The notes: a model not told the origin generated them from the sequence alone. 64,000 nucleotides of DNA from Calothrix sp. NIES-2100 (GCF_002368195.1 NZ_AP018178.1:2934791-2998790), one strand, 5' to 3'; positions 17,972 to 26,913 are shown, counted from the stretch's first letter. A program made the numbers and translations.

Positions 17972-18578
17972 CTTTTTTTCCTCCTAAGACATCGCGCACA
18001 GCAGCCACAATATTGGGATAAGCACCGCAACGGCAGATATTACCACTCATCAGTTCCCGAATTTCATCATCAGATTTGGCTTGTCCTTCGTTCACCAAAC
18101 CCACCGCCGAACAAATTTGTCCGGGTGTACAGTAGCCGCACTGATATCCATCATGAGCAACAAACGCGGCTTGCATGGGATGAAGATTATCTCCCTTGGC
18201 TAGCCCTTCAATGGTTGTGATCTCAGAGTCGGTGTGCATAATTGCAAATGTCAAGCAGGAATTCACACGCCGCCCATCAATCAGCACTGTACAAGCTCCA
18301 CATTGACCATGATCGCAACCTTTCTTGGAACCAGTCAAATCTAAACGTTCGCGTAGTGCATCAAGCAGCGTCACACGCGGTTCAATTTTTAATGCGTGTT
18401 CTACACCATTAACACGTAGTTTTACATCCACAACATTACTAATAGCAGGTGTTTGTACAGAAGGAGACTGAGGCTGACTTTGTGCCAGAGCCTTACTTCT
18501 GAAACTCTCCAGCATAGTTGCTAATGTGCTGGCGATCGCCACCTGGCCAAACCGTCGGCGTTTAAACCTCAGCCTCAT
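17958..18578 (-). CDS. paoA: Aldehyde oxidoreductase, 2Fe-2S subunit with Tat-type signal (PaoA-like)
   Basis: 206 aa. It begins MRLRFKRRRFGQVAIASTLA: twin arginines ahead of a moderately hydrophobic stretch, followed by an Ala-x-Ala region (SKALAQS), consistent with Tat export of the folded complex. The two [2Fe-2S] clusters are bound by Cys88/93/96/108 (CDHGQCGAC...C) and Cys147/150/182/184 (CGYCTPGQ...CRC). It transfers electrons from Mo-cofactor to FAD. First gene of a three-gene operon with overlapping ends. A periplasmic location is inferred from the signal and from E. coli PaoA. Confidence 0.92.
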   Translation of the reverse strand: MRLRFKRRRFGQVAIASTLATMLESFRSKALAQSQPQSPSVQTPAISNVVDVKLRVNGVEHALKIEPRVTLLDALRERLDLTGSKKGCDHGQCGACTVLIDGRRVNSCLTFAIMHTDSEITTIEGLAKGDNLHPMQAAFVAHDGYQCGYCTPGQICSAVGLVNEGQAKSDDEIRELMSGNICRCGAYPNIVAAVRDVLGGKKDAAV

Positions 18579-18822
18579 ATTTGTTTTGAGAATTATAAGT
18601 GCAGACTGAATAGTAGAAAAAACGTACTAATTAAAATATCTGCCCCCAGGCTGAAGTTGGCTTGAACAAAGAGTTAGGGTTGTTATAACTAAAGAACGTT
18701 ACCAAAATTCGACAAATCGTGTTGAGCGGACATGATATTACACGATCGCAAATGCAGTTGCATTCACAAATATTCAATTTCTCCTATTCTTGAGTACGTT
18801 GCGATCGCAACATTTGTCAGGG

Positions 18823-18882
18823 TTTAGCGGCGAAAGATGCGAAGAACTATATAGGTTAACATGGCAAAAATCAAGCCTATAC
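18823..18882 (-). repeat. 60-bp direct repeat B: 3' end of the membrane gene
   Basis: The partner of 14368-14427, two mismatches. Here it is the genuine 3' end of the 448-codon gene and includes its stop codon. Confidence 0.85.
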
Positions 18883-20170
18883 CCAAACTGATACTAAAGG
18901 CTTGGGTTTGGTAAGAGATAGGGTTTTTGTCTTTGGGAATTTCTGCCAAAATGACAGCAGAGGCGATTTGACTAGTTGCTAGCCCAATACCTGCGATCGC
19001 TATTGTAGTGTTAAGAGTGCGATCGCTTTTGGTTTGCTCTAGGTCGATTATCCCCTGGATGGTCTTGATGTAATTCTCGACTAAGGTCAATCCTGGACTG
19101 TAGTAAGCTTGGTCTGTTTCGATTTGTACTAAGAATTTATCTTTAGCAAACTCACTGAACGTTTGCAAAAATTGCCAATCACTATTACCTTCTAATGCTT
19201 GCAGCTTTGAAGATCGTTTTTCATAATTACCGATGTTGATAGCAACAGTCCGGTGCTGGTCATCTAAATAAGTTAGATTATTAGTATATTTTAACAAAAT
19301 TTCTGGTGTTTGTTTGAGGATATTTTGTAAAGTACTAATCTTAATTTCTTTATTTTGCGATTCTTGATTTAAATTACTAATTATATTTTGGGCTACTTTA
19401 TATACTGTCTTCAAGTTACTTTTAATCGTGCGGCTTTGAGAATAAGCCCAAAGAATTTTATTCCGGTATCGCAATAACTGCATCAGTTCGGGATACAGCT
19501 TTTGATTCATCTCTCTGATGGCATCTGTTTTAAGTTGATAGGGAAATAAACAGATTAATAGGTGATAACCATCGCTTTGCTGTGCTTCGGAAGGAAGCCG
19601 CCACAGTTCAAATATAGTTCCGCCAAAAAATTCTCCTTTTCCTCGCAAATCAGCTTGCCAATTTGGCTCTGAGTCTAATATTAATTGTTCATAACAAGCT
19701 TGAGCAGTAGCTTCTGCGTCTTGGTTATCTGTTGCTAATTGACCCCAGATAAACCAGCTTTGACCAATTTTACCTTGTTGCTGATTGATGTTAGAGAATA
19801 TTTCTGTTTGTACTTTTTGCAAACAGGTAATCGGTTGCGGCGCGTATTTATAATCTTTTATATAATTAGCAGTGCAGTCTATCTGGAGTCCGTAAGTGTC
19901 TCCCAATTGCACAGGGTAATAATAACCATTTAGCGGTGGCTGAAAGTCTAGGGTGTTTGGATTACTGAGTAACTCATGATAATCTGAACCATCGATTTCT
20001 GCTTGTTGGAGTTCTTCTAGTTTCTTACTATCTAACTGGCTACCATAAATCTTTTGCCAAAATAGTTGACGATTCTCTGCGATTTTGTCTTCATCTTGCC
20101 CTAAGCCTTCTTTGAGGTTATACAAAAACAAATCAATACTCGGGTAAATTAACTCATGTTGTTGACTCAT
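18824..20170 (-). CDS. Protein with two C-terminal membrane helices, in a CHAT operon
   Basis: 448 aa, no recognised family. Residues 1-380 are soluble, mostly helical, with conserved-looking blocks such as WFIWGQLATDNQDAEATAQA and KGEFFGGTIFELWRLP. Two hydrophobic helices close the protein: about 389-411 (TTIAIAGIGLATSQIASAVI) and 424-444 (AFSISLGIGLIFAMLTYIVL), then the basic end RIFRR. It is the last gene of the operon behind the TPR-CHAT protease and the small protein, 16 bp from the latter. The layout (soluble sensor-like part, C-terminal hairpin of helices) is compatible with a membrane effector cleaved or gated by the protease. That role is inference from context. Confidence 0.75.
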   Translation of the reverse strand: MSQQHELIYPSIDLFLYNLKEGLGQDEDKIAENRQLFWQKIYGSQLDSKKLEELQQAEIDGSDYHELLSNPNTLDFQPPLNGYYYPVQLGDTYGLQIDCTANYIKDYKYAPQPITCLQKVQTEIFSNINQQQGKIGQSWFIWGQLATDNQDAEATAQACYEQLILDSEPNWQADLRGKGEFFGGTIFELWRLPSEAQQSDGYHLLICLFPYQLKTDAIREMNQKLYPELMQLLRYRNKILWAYSQSRTIKSNLKTVYKVAQNIISNLNQESQNKEIKISTLQNILKQTPEILLKYTNNLTYLDDQHRTVAINIGNYEKRSSKLQALEGNSDWQFLQTFSEFAKDKFLVQIETDQAYYSPGLTLVENYIKTIQGIIDLEQTKSDRTLNTTIAIAGIGLATSQIASAVILAEIPKDKNPISYQTQAFSISLGIGLIFAMLTYIVLRIFRR

Positions 20171-20186
20171 ATTTTAAAATACCCAA

Positions 20187-20609
20187 CTACTGAGAAAGGA
20201 TGGTTTGAATGACATCTTTTGCTGTTTTGACAGAATTTAAAGCCTGAACGATTTGCTTAGATAAAGCAGCTAGCTGATTGTGATTAACTTTTTCCTCTAA
20301 CATGACTAACTCTGCTTTAATGTCTCTAGCAGAATTGTCAATTTCTGTGTTGATAGGTTCGGGACAATACTTAGGTTTACTCTCAATACCTTTACTGCGG
20401 AGTTGGGCGATCGCATCTAAATGTTCCCAGGCTTGATCGTATGCTGTTGCTAGGGGAGGATAACTAGTAACTATCTTATTCAGATTACTAATATCCCCAG
20501 GAATCTTAATTGTATTAACCTTAGCTTGCACATGATCTGGTAATGGTGCATCAAGTTGGGATAGCGCCAAAATAAAGGCTTTCAGTTCAGAGGCTTCTAT
20601 TGGTTGCAT
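20187..20609 (-). CDS. Small helical protein between CHAT protease and membrane protein
   Basis: 140 aa, acidic to neutral, mostly helical, with a likely coiled-coil segment near the C-terminus (AELVMLEEKVNHNQLAALSK). No signal peptide, membrane segment or catalytic motif is seen. The ATG at 20609 overlaps the end of the CHAT gene by 13 bp and the stop is 16 bp before the membrane-protein gene, so all three are almost certainly co-translated. It may be a substrate, adaptor or inhibitor of the protease; nothing in the sequence decides this. Confidence 0.7.
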   Translation of the reverse strand: MQPIEASELKAFILALSQLDAPLPDHVQAKVNTIKIPGDISNLNKIVTSYPPLATAYDQAWEHLDAIAQLRSKGIESKPKYCPEPINTEIDNSARDIKAELVMLEEKVNHNQLAALSKQIVQALNSVKTAKDVIQTILSQ

Positions 20610-23600
20610 GATGGAAAGATACCAGTAATTGTAAAAGCTGCCCAGAAGTATGGGTGATTATAGGGTTGATTACTAGGTTCTGGTTGATTCTTAAGGTTAT
20701 TTAAATGACGTAACAAAAAACGGCGCATGATACCTTCTGCTTCTGGGAGTTTAGCAATTTCCCCTGTATACCATTCTGCTAGTTGTTCAGCCGTGACATT
20801 CCGCAGCCATTGGGTAGCCTCAGTTAAAGCTACCACCTTTGATTTACCTTGTTGCAACCGTTGGTAAAACTGAATCATCACCAAAGCACTAGCAGCTGAT
20901 TCCACAGTCCAAAGGGTACTGACAACAGCAGCTACACCGCAACTCATAAAACCACTGACAAGTCCGACATATTCAGTGGTGATGGTGTTATTACCTGTAA
21001 TCGCCGTTTCGCAAGCAGCTAAACTTACGAGTTGATAGCTGCGCAAATCATAATCGCGGATATCTGTGAGAGTCAGTTTATCCTCATCTGCTAACGCCAA
21101 GTGAGATAAAGCTGGATTATGGAAATTGTATTCGCCATGTCCGGTAAAGTGTAAGATACCGAAGCCTTGAGGCAAAGCATTGATTACCGCATCTTTTGTT
21201 GCTTCCTCAGAACGCTTGCGGGTGTGGTTGGGAAAGATGCGACAAATTGCTTCTGATTCAACTTGAGCAAATTCTAATCCGGGATAACCTGCGCTGTTGG
21301 GATGTTCAATACTAAGTAGCTGCGGATTACTTAGCTGATTTTTGTTGTAGGTTTGGGAGATTAAACCTAATTGAATGCTGGGTAAATAGCTGATGGTAAA
21401 TTCTGGGGGAAATAGCGCCTGGAGAGGAAAGCGGTGTAAGTCGCGGTGAGGAATCAGAATTAGCTGGGTAATATCTGAGATTTGGGAGAGAACAGCGTTG
21501 ATATCGAGAATCTTACGCAGTTCATCAAGCATTGCGGGTAACTTGTCGCGCCAAGTTTCTGCGTCTTCACTCTGTTTGTCTTTACCTTTGCGATAATTAG
21601 CGTATTCTTCATTCCAAGTTTTCACCCAGCTTTCAAAGTCACGTAGGCGTTGCGCTGGAGTGAGAATAGTTTCTCTTAAAACAATGGGTGATGGGGCGTT
21701 GTGCTGGAGGATGAAAGTATGTAAGGCGGCTGGGCTGAGATGCCAATAAACTATGGCAGTATGGGGATTGAGTAATTGTTTCATCTCCTCCCATTTGGAG
21801 GAATCATCACTCCACCCATCCAGCAGCCAAGACAAGCAAGCATTTTTTCCCTGTTCTGCTAATTCCAATGCTGTGCAAAAGTTTTCTGACTTTACTGCTA
21901 AGTCAACAGTCAATTGCTGAAAGCCTGCAAACTTGAAAGCTAACTGCTTTTTCCTGTGAGGAATTTTGCATTCATCCAGCAAGCGCCGTAAAACATCGGT
22001 TCCTCGTCGCTGTAGTTCTTCAGCTTTAGCCGTTTCCCTCAAATCCAACTGAACGCGAATTAAATTCTGCAAAACTTCTAGATGCAATTCAGGAAAATCT
22101 TCTGCTGTAAGTGTTTTTAGCGCCTCATTGTAACTTTTAACGGCTTTGTACCAATAACTGCGGGGATGAGAATCTCTTCGTCCTCGGAAATAGTGAGCAT
22201 TACCTATTGCTTGATGCAATTCCCCCCAAGCTTCTGGGTGCGTGTCTTGGTGACAATATTTTAATCCTTCCTCATAGCTTGCTAATTGTCCCTCATAGCC
22301 GCGCTGGTTAAGCCGAGGATTTTGTTTAGCAATAGCACTAGAGAAAGCCAACAATGGATCGCAACTAACTGAGTTCCCTGCTGCCACACCCCGGTTGTTC
22401 CAAGCTGGGTAGTAGTCGGGTTTAATAGCCAGTGCTTTGTCAAAAGATGCGATCGCTTCTTCCCTTTGGTTTAAATCAGCCAGCACAGATCCCTTACCAT
22501 TCCAGGCTTTAAATACCTCTGGGAAGTTGGGATTAATTTTTAAAGCACTTTCAAAGGATTTAAGAGCTTCTGGGTACAAATTTAAATTCACTAGCGCAAT
22601 CCCCCGGTTCGTCCAAGCTTCAGGAAAATCGGGTTTGAATTTGAGGGCTTCGTCATAGGATGCGATCGCTTGTTCATAGCGTCCTAAATTCCCTAGCGCA
22701 ATCCCCCGGCTGTACCAAGCTTCGTAGTAGTCAAGTTTAATCGCCAGTGCTTTGTCATATGATGCGATCGCTTGTTCCTCGCGTCCTAAATTCCCTAGCG
22801 CATTCCCCCGGTTGTTCCAAGCTTCGTATAAGTCAGGTTTAATAGCCAGTGCTTTGTCATAAGATGCGATCGCTTCTTCATTGCGTCCTAAATTCCCTAG
22901 CGCATTCCCCCGGTTGTTCCAAGCTTCGTATAAGTCAGGTTTAATAGCCAGTGTTTTGTCATAAGATGCGATCGCTTCTTCATTGCGTTCTAATTTCCGT
23001 AGCGCAATCCCCCGGTTGTTCCAAGCTTGGTGGAAATCAGGTTTAATAGCCAGTGCTTTGTCATAGTCGGCGCTCGCTTCTTCATTGCGTCCTAAATTCC
23101 CTAGGGCAATCCCCCGGTTGTTCCAAGCTTCGTGGTCATCAGGTTTAATAGCCAGTGCTTTGTCATAGGATGCGATCGCTTCTTCATTGCGTCCTAAATT
23201 CTTTAGGGCAATCCCCCGGTTGTTCCAAGCTTCGTGGTCATCAGGTTTAATAGCCAGTGCTTTGTCATAGGATGCGATCGCTTCTTCATTGCGTCCTAAA
23301 TTCTTTAGGGCAATCCCCCGGTTGTTCCAAGCTTCGTGGTCATCAGGTTTAATAGCCAGTGCTTTGTCATAGGATGCGATCTGTTCTTCATTGCGTCCTA
23401 AATTCCCTAGGGCAATCCCCCGGTTGTTCCAAGCATCCTGGTAATCAGGTTGAATTGCGAGTGCTTTGTCAAAGGATGTGATCGCTTCTTCATTGCGTCC
23501 TAAATTAAATAGCACAACCCCCCGGTTGTACCAAGCTTCGTGATCATCAGGTTGAATTGCGAGTGCTTTGTCAAAGGATGCGATCGCTTCTTCATTGCGT

Positions 23601-24202
23601 CCTAAATTAGCCAGCGCCACACCCCGGTTGAACCAAGCTGAGTCGTTGTCGGGTTTAATTCTGAGGGCGTTCTCATAAGATGCGATCGCACTTGCAAAAT
23701 CTCCCGCCTCACATTGTTCATTACCTTGGTTAAACCAAGCCTCCGCATCATCTGTAATATTTCTCTCTACTTCTTCCTTTGTGTCCTTCGCGTCTTCGCG
23801 GTTCGTTTCTCCCCCTTGCCCTAACAACCGCCCACCAATATCATAGGCAATATCACTAACTTCCCCAGTACTCAACTCACCCAGCTTTATCATCCGCCTT
23901 GCTAACTCATCATTTGCAGTGCTTGAAGCTAGCAAACTTTCACCAAAGCCACGCAACCAATCCACCAAATTCGCCTGATTGATGGAATTACCATCCAAAA
24001 AACCTTTTACCCGTCCCCGACTCCAACCTTCATCATTAACTCCCGCCAACAACTGGAGAAATAACGATTCATACTCCGTATCTGTCAATTGTTTGCGTAT
24101 TTCTCTTATCTTCGGTTCTGCTAATGGCGGGGAAACAGTCTTTTTTCTACCAAATAATTGCTGAATCAGCCTTTTGAGCCATCGCCAAAGCCGCTTGAGC
24201 AT
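20597..24202 (-). CDS. TPR-CHAT protease-like protein
   Basis: 1201 aa. An N-terminal domain (about 35-150, with LTDTEYESLFLQLLAGVNDE GW) precedes a long TPR superhelix of about 14 near-identical 34-residue units (about 150-610; consensus AW.NRGIALGNLGRNEEAIAS YDKALAIKPD). A helical linker and a C-terminal CHAT domain (about 880-1201) follow. CHAT domains are caspase-like cysteine peptidases; the expected dyad is His1022 (LHFTGHGEYN) and Cys1064 (VSLAACETA). The first in-frame ATG (24202) is used; a TTG three codons upstream is the alternative. The TPR DNA repeats are so alike that recent unit duplication is likely. It heads the three-gene operon. TPR-CHAT proteins elsewhere act as activated proteases in defence, for instance with type III-E CRISPR; no CRISPR is visible here. 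Confidence 0.9.
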   Translation of the reverse strand: MLKRLWRWLKRLIQQLFGRKKTVSPPLAEPKIREIRKQLTDTEYESLFLQLLAGVNDEGWSRGRVKGFLDGNSINQANLVDWLRGFGESLLASSTANDELARRMIKLGELSTGEVSDIAYDIGGRLLGQGGETNREDAKDTKEEVERNITDDAEAWFNQGNEQCEAGDFASAIASYENALRIKPDNDSAWFNRGVALANLGRNEEAIASFDKALAIQPDDHEAWYNRGVVLFNLGRNEEAITSFDKALAIQPDYQDAWNNRGIALGNLGRNEEQIASYDKALAIKPDDHEAWNNRGIALKNLGRNEEAIASYDKALAIKPDDHEAWNNRGIALKNLGRNEEAIASYDKALAIKPDDHEAWNNRGIALGNLGRNEEASADYDKALAIKPDFHQAWNNRGIALRKLERNEEAIASYDKTLAIKPDLYEAWNNRGNALGNLGRNEEAIASYDKALAIKPDLYEAWNNRGNALGNLGREEQAIASYDKALAIKLDYYEAWYSRGIALGNLGRYEQAIASYDEALKFKPDFPEAWTNRGIALVNLNLYPEALKSFESALKINPNFPEVFKAWNGKGSVLADLNQREEAIASFDKALAIKPDYYPAWNNRGVAAGNSVSCDPLLAFSSAIAKQNPRLNQRGYEGQLASYEEGLKYCHQDTHPEAWGELHQAIGNAHYFRGRRDSHPRSYWYKAVKSYNEALKTLTAEDFPELHLEVLQNLIRVQLDLRETAKAEELQRRGTDVLRRLLDECKIPHRKKQLAFKFAGFQQLTVDLAVKSENFCTALELAEQGKNACLSWLLDGWSDDSSKWEEMKQLLNPHTAIVYWHLSPAALHTFILQHNAPSPIVLRETILTPAQRLRDFESWVKTWNEEYANYRKGKDKQSEDAETWRDKLPAMLDELRKILDINAVLSQISDITQLILIPHRDLHRFPLQALFPPEFTISYLPSIQLGLISQTYNKNQLSNPQLLSIEHPNSAGYPGLEFAQVESEAICRIFPNHTRKRSEEATKDAVINALPQGFGILHFTGHGEYNFHNPALSHLALADEDKLTLTDIRDYDLRSYQLVSLAACETAITGNNTITTEYVGLVSGFMSCGVAAVVSTLWTVESAASALVMIQFYQRLQQGKSKVVALTEATQWLRNVTAEQLAEWYTGEIAKLPEAEGIMRRFLLRHLNNLKNQPEPSNQPYNHPYFWAAFTITGIFPSCNQ
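23772..23806 (-). repeat. Intergenic-type repeat inserted in frame in the CHAT gene
   Basis: On the reverse strand the DNA reads AACCGCGAAGACGCGAAGGA then CACAAAGGAAG, a motif common in cyanobacterial spacers (compare ACCGCAGAGCGCACAGAAAG near 30633). Here it adds the peptide NREDAKDTKEE between the N-terminal domain and the TPRs without breaking the frame. Confidence 0.55.
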
Positions 24203-24301
24203 CTGCCGCAACCTTGTATCGCTTTTATCAAATATTGTACTTCAGCGAATTGGCTAAAATAATCGTGTCGTCACAAAAACACGTTGGTCACAAATACTAT
24301 C

Positions 24302-24717
24302 GCATTCTCTATGAATGAGTACTCTTTAATAGACAACCCGATCGCGTTGGTTATGAATGCGATCGCATTCTCTATGAATGAGTACTCGTTGATAGACAAC
24401 CCGATCACGTTGGTTATAAATGTGATCGCGTTCTCTATGGATGAGTACTCGTTGATAGACAACCCGATCACGTTGGTTATAAATGTGATCGCGTTCTCTA
24501 TGGATGAGTACTCGTTGATAGACAACCCGATCATGTTGGTTATGAATGCGATCGCATTCTCTATGAATGAGTCTTTGGTAACGATATGCGTCTGGCTCAC
24601 GCGGGCTTTTCGGTCCGCACTACAGTTCATCATTTTTATCTTGACAGTGAGCGCCTGGCTCACGCGGGCTTTTCGGTCCGCACTACAGTTCATCATTTTT
24701 ATCTTGACAGATTACTA
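24302..24717. repeat. Tandem array with 63-bp period, upstream of the CHAT operon
   Basis: The block GC(A/G)TTCTCTATG(A/G)ATGAG recurs at 24302, 24365, 24428, 24491 and 24554, exactly 63 bp apart. A second unit starting CTGGCTCACGCGGGCTTTTC occurs at 24592 and 24655, again 63 bp apart. Several units include HIP1-like GCGATCGC. Because 63 is a multiple of three, both strands stay open and yield overlapping repeat-only frames that I do not regard as genes. Confidence 0.85.
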
Positions 24718-24818
24718 GCCCCATGCGCCATGCCCCATGCCCCTATTAATGCTCGCAATCAAAACATGGTGATCTAATATTGTTGGGTATTCTCTAAAAA
24801 TGCGATCGCCTGATACTG

Positions 24819-25823
24819 ATGATTGAAGTTGAGCATCTGAGTAAAATATACGGTTCTACCCCAGCGATTACTGATGTGACTTTTAATGTGGAACCTGGGG
24901 AGATTCTAGGGTTTTTAGGCCCTAATGGCGCTGGTAAAACTACTACTATGCGCATTTTAGCGGGTTATTTACCGGCAACCAAGGGCAAAGCGAAAATTGC
25001 CGGCTTTGATGTCCATGATAATTCTTTGGCTGTGCGCCAACGGATTGGTTATTTACCGGAAACACCGCCGTTATATCCAGATATGACGGTGGAAGGGTTT
25101 TTGCATTTTGTCGCCAGAATTAAGGGAGTATCCGCAGGCGATCGCAATAATAAAGTGCAAGCGGCGATCGCTCGTTGTAATTTAGAAGATAAGAGCAAGG
25201 TGATTATCCGCAAGCTTTCTAAAGGATATCGGCAACGAGTGGGGATTGCTCAGGCGATCGTTCACGATCCACCAGCAATCATTTTAGATGAACCAACCGT
25301 AGGACTTGACCCCCGGCAAATTATTGAGGTGCGGAATCTCATTAAAAGCCTCGCCGGAACCCACACCATCATTCTTTCTACCCACATTCTCCCAGAAGTC
25401 AGCATGACTTGTAGCCGCGTTGCTATTATTAATCGCGGTAAAGTTGTCGCCACCAATACACCAGAAAATCTCATGACACAGTTGACAGGTGGCTCTGGAT
25501 ATGAAATAGAAATTGAGGGAGAAGCTGCTTTAGCAAAACAGGTATTGCAAAATATATCGGGTGTGAGTCTGGTAGAATCAATTCCTACAGCTCATAGTCA
25601 TCAGCCAGCGCCAGAAAACCGCACCTATCTGCGGGTAATATCGCAACCGGGAACCGAACCAGGAAAAGATATTGTCTCAACATTAGTGCGTTCTGGATTT
25701 GCTTTACATGAAATGCGGCGTGTCAGCGCTACCTTAGAAGATGTTTTCTTGCAACTAACCACAGAAGAAAAGAATTTAGAGTCTATCCAAGACTCAGCAA
25801 CCACAGAAGGAGAAGCCGCGTAG
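24819..25823 (+). CDS. ABC transporter ATP-binding protein (GldA-like)
   Basis: 334 aa. Walker A GPNGAGKT (about 34-41), signature LSKGYRQRVG, Walker B AIILDEPTVGLDP and the switch His in LSTHIL are all intact. A C-terminal regulatory part follows (about 215-334). It is the ATPase of an ABC-2-type export system of the GldAFG kind. It abuts the permease gene with no spacing (stop TAG directly followed by ATG), and the GldG-like and DUF4340 genes follow. In Bacteroidetes the Gld ABC proteins are needed for gliding; in cyanobacteria the cargo is unknown. Confidence 0.92.
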   Translation: MIEVEHLSKIYGSTPAITDVTFNVEPGEILGFLGPNGAGKTTTMRILAGYLPATKGKAKIAGFDVHDNSLAVRQRIGYLPETPPLYPDMTVEGFLHFVARIKGVSAGDRNNKVQAAIARCNLEDKSKVIIRKLSKGYRQRVGIAQAIVHDPPAIILDEPTVGLDPRQIIEVRNLIKSLAGTHTIILSTHILPEVSMTCSRVAIINRGKVVATNTPENLMTQLTGGSGYEIEIEGEAALAKQVLQNISGVSLVESIPTAHSHQPAPENRTYLRVISQPGTEPGKDIVSTLVRSGFALHEMRRVSATLEDVFLQLTTEEKNLESIQDSATTEGEAA

Positions 25824-26636
25824 ATGGGTATAGTACTGAGTAATATTATTGCCATTTATCGCCGGGAATTGCAGAGTTACTTTGTCTCACCTTTAGCTTA
25901 TGTAATTGCTGGCATATTCTGGTTTTTATCTGGGTTGTTCTTAGTCATGATTTTGATCGGGCCAGATGGGATTTTGCCAACCGTCGCCGCCATAAAATTA
26001 CAAGGACAACAAATGGGCGTACCCCTACCACCAATAGATGTACCCTATGAATTTGTGCGGGCATTTTTAGACCGTATGGGGTGGCTATTATTATTTTTGT
26101 TGCCAATTCTTTCAATGGGACTTTATGCTGAAGAACGCAAACGCGGCACTTTAGAACTATTAGCCACTTCACCAATCACCAACTGGGCGGTAGCTGTTGG
26201 TAAATTATTAGGCGTGCTAACTTTTTTTATCACCTTAATTGTCCCCTTAGTAGGACTGGAAGTTTTCGTAATTAGTAAATCAACTCCACCAATGTCACCG
26301 ACCATTTTTTTGGTGGGTCATTTAGGATTAATCTTGCTAGCAGCAGCAATTTTATCTTTAGGAATGTTTATTTCATCGTTAACAGACAGTACAATTCTTT
26401 CTGCGGTCTTCACCTTTGCAGTGATTTTATTGCTGTTATTCGTTGATTTAATTGCTAAAGCTGTCCCTGGTTTTCTGGGCGAAGCTTTAAGCTATATTTC
26501 CTTGCTCAAGCATTTTAATACACTTATTCAGGGCATCTTTGATAGCAGCGCCATACTGCTATTTGTGAGTTACATTTTTCTCGGTGTCTTTTTGACATCA
26601 CAATCGATTGATACATTACGCTTTCAGAGGCAATAG
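25824..26636 (+). CDS. ABC-2-type permease (GldF-like)
   Basis: 270 aa with six hydrophobic segments, starting with YRRELQSYFVSPLAYVIAGI FWFLSGLFLVMIL. The RERGTLELL-type motif of ABC-2 permeases appears as EERKRGTLELLATSPI (about 109-124) before the third helix. Its ATG directly follows the stop of the ATPase gene, so the two are translationally coupled. It forms the membrane channel of the exporter. Confidence 0.9.
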   Translation: MGIVLSNIIAIYRRELQSYFVSPLAYVIAGIFWFLSGLFLVMILIGPDGILPTVAAIKLQGQQMGVPLPPIDVPYEFVRAFLDRMGWLLLFLLPILSMGLYAEERKRGTLELLATSPITNWAVAVGKLLGVLTFFITLIVPLVGLEVFVISKSTPPMSPTIFLVGHLGLILLAAAILSLGMFISSLTDSTILSAVFTFAVILLLLFVDLIAKAVPGFLGEALSYISLLKHFNTLIQGIFDSSAILLFVSYIFLGVFLTSQSIDTLRFQRQ

Positions 26637-26642
26637 TTGTTT

Positions 26643-26686
26643 GTCATTGGTCATTGGTCATTGGTCATTGGTCATTGGTCATTGGT
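26643..26686. repeat. Heptanucleotide tandem repeat (TCATTGG x6)
   Basis: Six contiguous TCATTGG units directly after the permease stop codon. Confidence 0.8.
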
Positions 26687-26798
26687 GATGAATTATCTAG
26701 TTTTTGGTGGGTAATTCCTAATTAATTTTCAAGAGTGAAAAAGTTCGTAGTCAGGACTGAAGTCCTGAATTCACCAAGCAGAGAAGTAAAAAAAAACT

Positions 26799-26912
26799 GA
26801 CAAATCACAAATGACAAATCACAAATGACAAATCACAAATGACAAATCACAAATGACAAATCACAAATGACAAATCACAAATGACAAATCACAAATGACA
26901 AATCACAAATCA
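26799..26912. repeat. Heptad tandem repeat (ACAAATC / ACAAATG)
   Basis: About 16 heptads alternating ACAAATC and ACAAATG, so in effect a 14-bp repeat. The run ends at the base before the ATG of the GldG-like gene, which leaves no normal ribosome-binding site for it. Confidence 0.8.
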
Positions 26913-26913
26913 C

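Noticed and set aside
14428..18822. Active integrative element between the 60-bp repeats
   Set aside because: No integrase, recombinase or transposase frame is present between the repeats; only a decayed-island or deletion model is kept.
24271..24718. Overlapping 141- and 144-codon frames on opposite strands
   Set aside because: Both consist only of translated 63-bp repeats; openness on both strands follows from a period divisible by three.
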